Assembly (NCBI GenBank): GCA_012839145.1
Contig: DUNY01000483.1
Span: 1-16,035, forward strand
Source of the DNA: Thermoanaerobacterales bacterium
GTDB lineage: Bacteria; Bacillota; Thermosediminibacteria; Thermosediminibacterales; Tepidanaerobacteraceae
DNA: 16,035 nucleotides
Direction of reading: 5' to 3'
In this document: positions 14,511-16,035 of the stretch, piece after piece
Layout of the letters: the number at the start of each line of letters is the position of its first letter
How positions within the stretch are numbered: position 1 is the first letter of the stretch
Position numbers and translations under genes: made by a program
The notes under the pieces: generated by a model
What the model was told of the DNA's origin: nothing
The model's database searches: none
What the model saw: only the letters and a program-made list of their open reading frames with translations

Positions 14511-15536
14511 ATGAAATACATTGATTTGAGAAGTGACACAGTTACTTTACCTACGAAAGAAATGCGAGATTCAATTTATCATGCCCAAGTTGGGGATGAT
14601 GTATACGGTGAAGACCCTTCCATCAATCGGCTGGAAAAAATGGCGGCTGATATATTAGGTAAGGAAGCTGCCATGTTTGTAGCTAGCGGCACTCAGGGAA
14701 ATCAAATTTGCGTAATGACACATACTCAGCCTGGAGATGAAATCATTCTTGAAGAAAAATGTCATATCATTACCTATGAGGTTGGTGGTATAGCTCGGCT
14801 GGCAGGAGTGCAGGCCAGGCTTCTTCCTGGAAAAAAGGGAGTTATGGATCCATCGGATATTGAGACCTCTATACGTGAGGATGATATTCATCAACCAAAA
14901 ACTACACTTATCTGCCTGGAAAATACTCACAACCGAGCCGGTGGTACCGTTATCCCTTTAGATATACTCAAGGACACACATGAAGTAGCAAAAAAACATA
15001 ATATTCCCATACACATGGATGGAGCGAGGATATTTAATGCAGCTACATATCTCAAACTACCTGTAAAAGAAATCGCTCGGTATGCAGACTCGGTGATGTT
15101 TTGTCTTTCAAAGGGTCTATGTGCCCCTGTAGGATCTATAGTTGTGGGAAGCAAAGATTTTATTTCGAAGGCTCGTAAATTTAGGAAAATGCTGGGTGGC
15201 GGTATGCGACAGGCAGGTTTTCTTGCAGCTGCCGGAATTGTTGCACTTGAGAAAATGTCCACAAGGCTAAATGAGGACCATGATAATGCCCGGCTTTTAG
15301 CTCAAGGGCTAAGTAGGATACCGGGTATTGTAATTGATATGGATACTGTTCAGACAAATATTGTTATTTGTGATATCAGCGGCCTTAAAATGACTGCTAG
15401 TGAGTTTTCTGCCAAACTTCATGAAAAAGGTATTCTAATAAACGGCGGATACACTTCAGCTGTAAGATTTGTAACCCATTATTGGATTAAAAAAGAAGAC
15501 ATCGAAACTACTTTAGAGGCTGTTGAATCCATTTAA
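14511..15536 (+). CDS. ltaE: Low-specificity L-threonine aldolase (PLP-dependent)
   Basis: The 341-residue protein has the fold type I PLP enzyme pattern of beta-eliminating lyases. It begins YIDLRSDTVTLPTKEM and has VYGEDPSINRLE at 31-42. H85 (in EEKCHI) is the residue expected to stack on the cofactor, D170 lies in HMDGAR, and the Schiff-base lysine is K201 in CLSKGLCAPVGS. The enzyme cleaves L-threonine or L-allo-threonine to glycine and acetaldehyde. The gene has its own promoter and terminator, so it is monocistronic. ATG follows GAGGTGA with about 7-8 nt spacing. Stereospecificity cannot be read from the sequence. Confidence 0.93.
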   Translation: MKYIDLRSDTVTLPTKEMRDSIYHAQVGDDVYGEDPSINRLEKMAADILGKEAAMFVASGTQGNQICVMTHTQPGDEIILEEKCHIITYEVGGIARLAGVQARLLPGKKGVMDPSDIETSIREDDIHQPKTTLICLENTHNRAGGTVIPLDILKDTHEVAKKHNIPIHMDGARIFNAATYLKLPVKEIARYADSVMFCLSKGLCAPVGSIVVGSKDFISKARKFRKMLGGGMRQAGFLAAAGIVALEKMSTRLNEDHDNARLLAQGLSRIPGIVIDMDTVQTNIVICDISGLKMTASEFSAKLHEKGILINGGYTSAVRFVTHYWIKKEDIETTLEAVESI

Positions 15537-15548
15537 AATATTTATATG

Positions 15549-15592
15549 AAAGGCTTCCTTGATTTTAAAATTCTTCAATGGAAGCCTTTTTT
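15549..15592 (+). terminator. Rho-independent terminator after the threonine aldolase gene
   Basis: AAAGGCTTCC (15549-15558) and GGAAGCCTTT (15580-15589) form a 10-bp stem, followed by a T run on the plus strand. Inside it, TTGA/TCAA may extend the stem. The T run reaches the spmB stop codon. On the minus strand the T run is poor, so it mainly serves the aldolase. Confidence 0.85.
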
Positions 15593-16035
15593 ATAAAAAA
15601 ATCTTTCTTACTATATAAACTGAAGCTACAAAACTGGCAAAATCGGCAAGCAATCCCAGAAATATTGCATAACGGGTTTTTCGTATTCCTACAGAACCGA
15701 AATACACCGCTATAATATAAAATGTTGTATCACTGGACCCTAGCATTGTAGAAGCTAATCTCCCTATAAATGAATCAGGACCGTGCCTATCAAAAATCTC
15801 CATTGTCATACCTAGGGCTGCAGGCCCTGATAAACTTCGGACTATTGATAAAAACAAGGCATCAGTGGGTGCTTTTATAATTTTTAAAATCGGTGACAAG
15901 ATTTTTACAAAAACATCCACCCCTCCTGACTCTCTAAATACCCCGACTGCCACATATATCCCTATAAGATAAGGCATCAGCTTTATGGCCATCACTAATC
16001 CTTCCTGAGCCCCTTCAATAAAAACCTCGAATACT
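15591..16035 (-). CDS. spmB: Spore maturation protein B (SpmB), 5' end outside window
   Basis: The frame stays open to the right edge, so the gene is partial; 147 residues are visible against about 175 for the whole family member. I read upstream past an internal GTG at 15995, because the residues before it (VFEVFIEGAQEGLVMAIKLMP) match the usual SpmB N-terminal region. The family features PYLIGIYVAVGVFRESGGVD, RSLSGPAALG and LGSSDTTFYIIAVYFGSVGIRK are clear, with several membrane segments of the nucleoside-recognition (Gate) type. SpmA and SpmB help dehydrate the spore core during endospore formation, which points to a spore-forming host. spmA would be expected just beyond the right edge. 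Confidence 0.93.
   Translation of the reverse strand, partial: VFEVFIEGAQEGLVMAIKLMPYLIGIYVAVGVFRESGGVDVFVKILSPILKIIKAPTDALFLSIVRSLSGPAALGMTMEIFDRHGPDSFIGRLASTMLGSSDTTFYIIAVYFGSVGIRKTRYAIFLGLLADFASFVASVYIVRKIFL

Overview
The window looks like chromosomal DNA of a low-GC, endospore-forming, Gram-positive anaerobe (class Clostridia or a close relative). The signs are a sporulation gene (spmB), an FtsA/Min/Mre cell-shape cluster in the order usual for Clostridia, DUF4321 and Asp23 family proteins, and strong AGGAGG ribosome binding sites with frequent TTG and GTG starts. I cannot name the genus. No tRNA, rRNA, CRISPR array, transposase or phage gene is visible.

Left two thirds (1-11400, all on the minus strand, so read it right to left). 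A promoter near 11413-11441 starts a tightly packed run: a membrane-anchored NusG-II protein, a Gx-transporter membrane protein, a DUF4321 protein, maf, radC, mreB, mreC, mreD and the transpeptidase PBP2 (mrdA). A clear intrinsic terminator (4312-4342) closes this run. A second run follows: minC, minD, minE, an FtsA-like ATPase and the 5' part of rodA, which leaves the window. Together these genes build and place the cell wall: MreBCD organises the elongation complex, PBP2 and RodA make peptidoglycan, and MinCDE places the division septum. Two proteins are unusual. PBP2 has an inserted segment with a canonical EF-hand loop. The FtsA-like protein has about 200 extra C-terminal residues and sits between minE and rodA.

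Middle (11460-12000, minus strand). A small heavy-metal-binding (CopZ-like) protein and a small basic hypothetical protein are followed by an imperfect terminator-like hairpin.

Right third. An ECF sigma factor and its translationally coupled membrane anti-sigma/DUF4367 partner lie on the plus strand, behind a promoter that itself looks ECF-type (TGGAAC-N17-CGTC). Convergent to them is an Asp23/Gls24 protein. Between the two 3' ends sits a gene-free stretch of about 350 bp that I read as a foldback (MITE-like) element. It has 12-bp direct repeats at its edges, about 90-bp imperfect inverted arms and a GC-rich core of nested hairpins. A shorter related sequence lies just upstream of the sigma gene, so the sigma/anti-sigma pair is bracketed by two members of one repeat family. 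The window ends with a threonine aldolase (plus), a terminator, and spmB (minus, running off the edge).

The best candidates for something undescribed are the foldback element with its structured core, its partner copy upstream of the sigma gene, the EF-hand insertion in PBP2 and the extended FtsA-like protein in the min operon.
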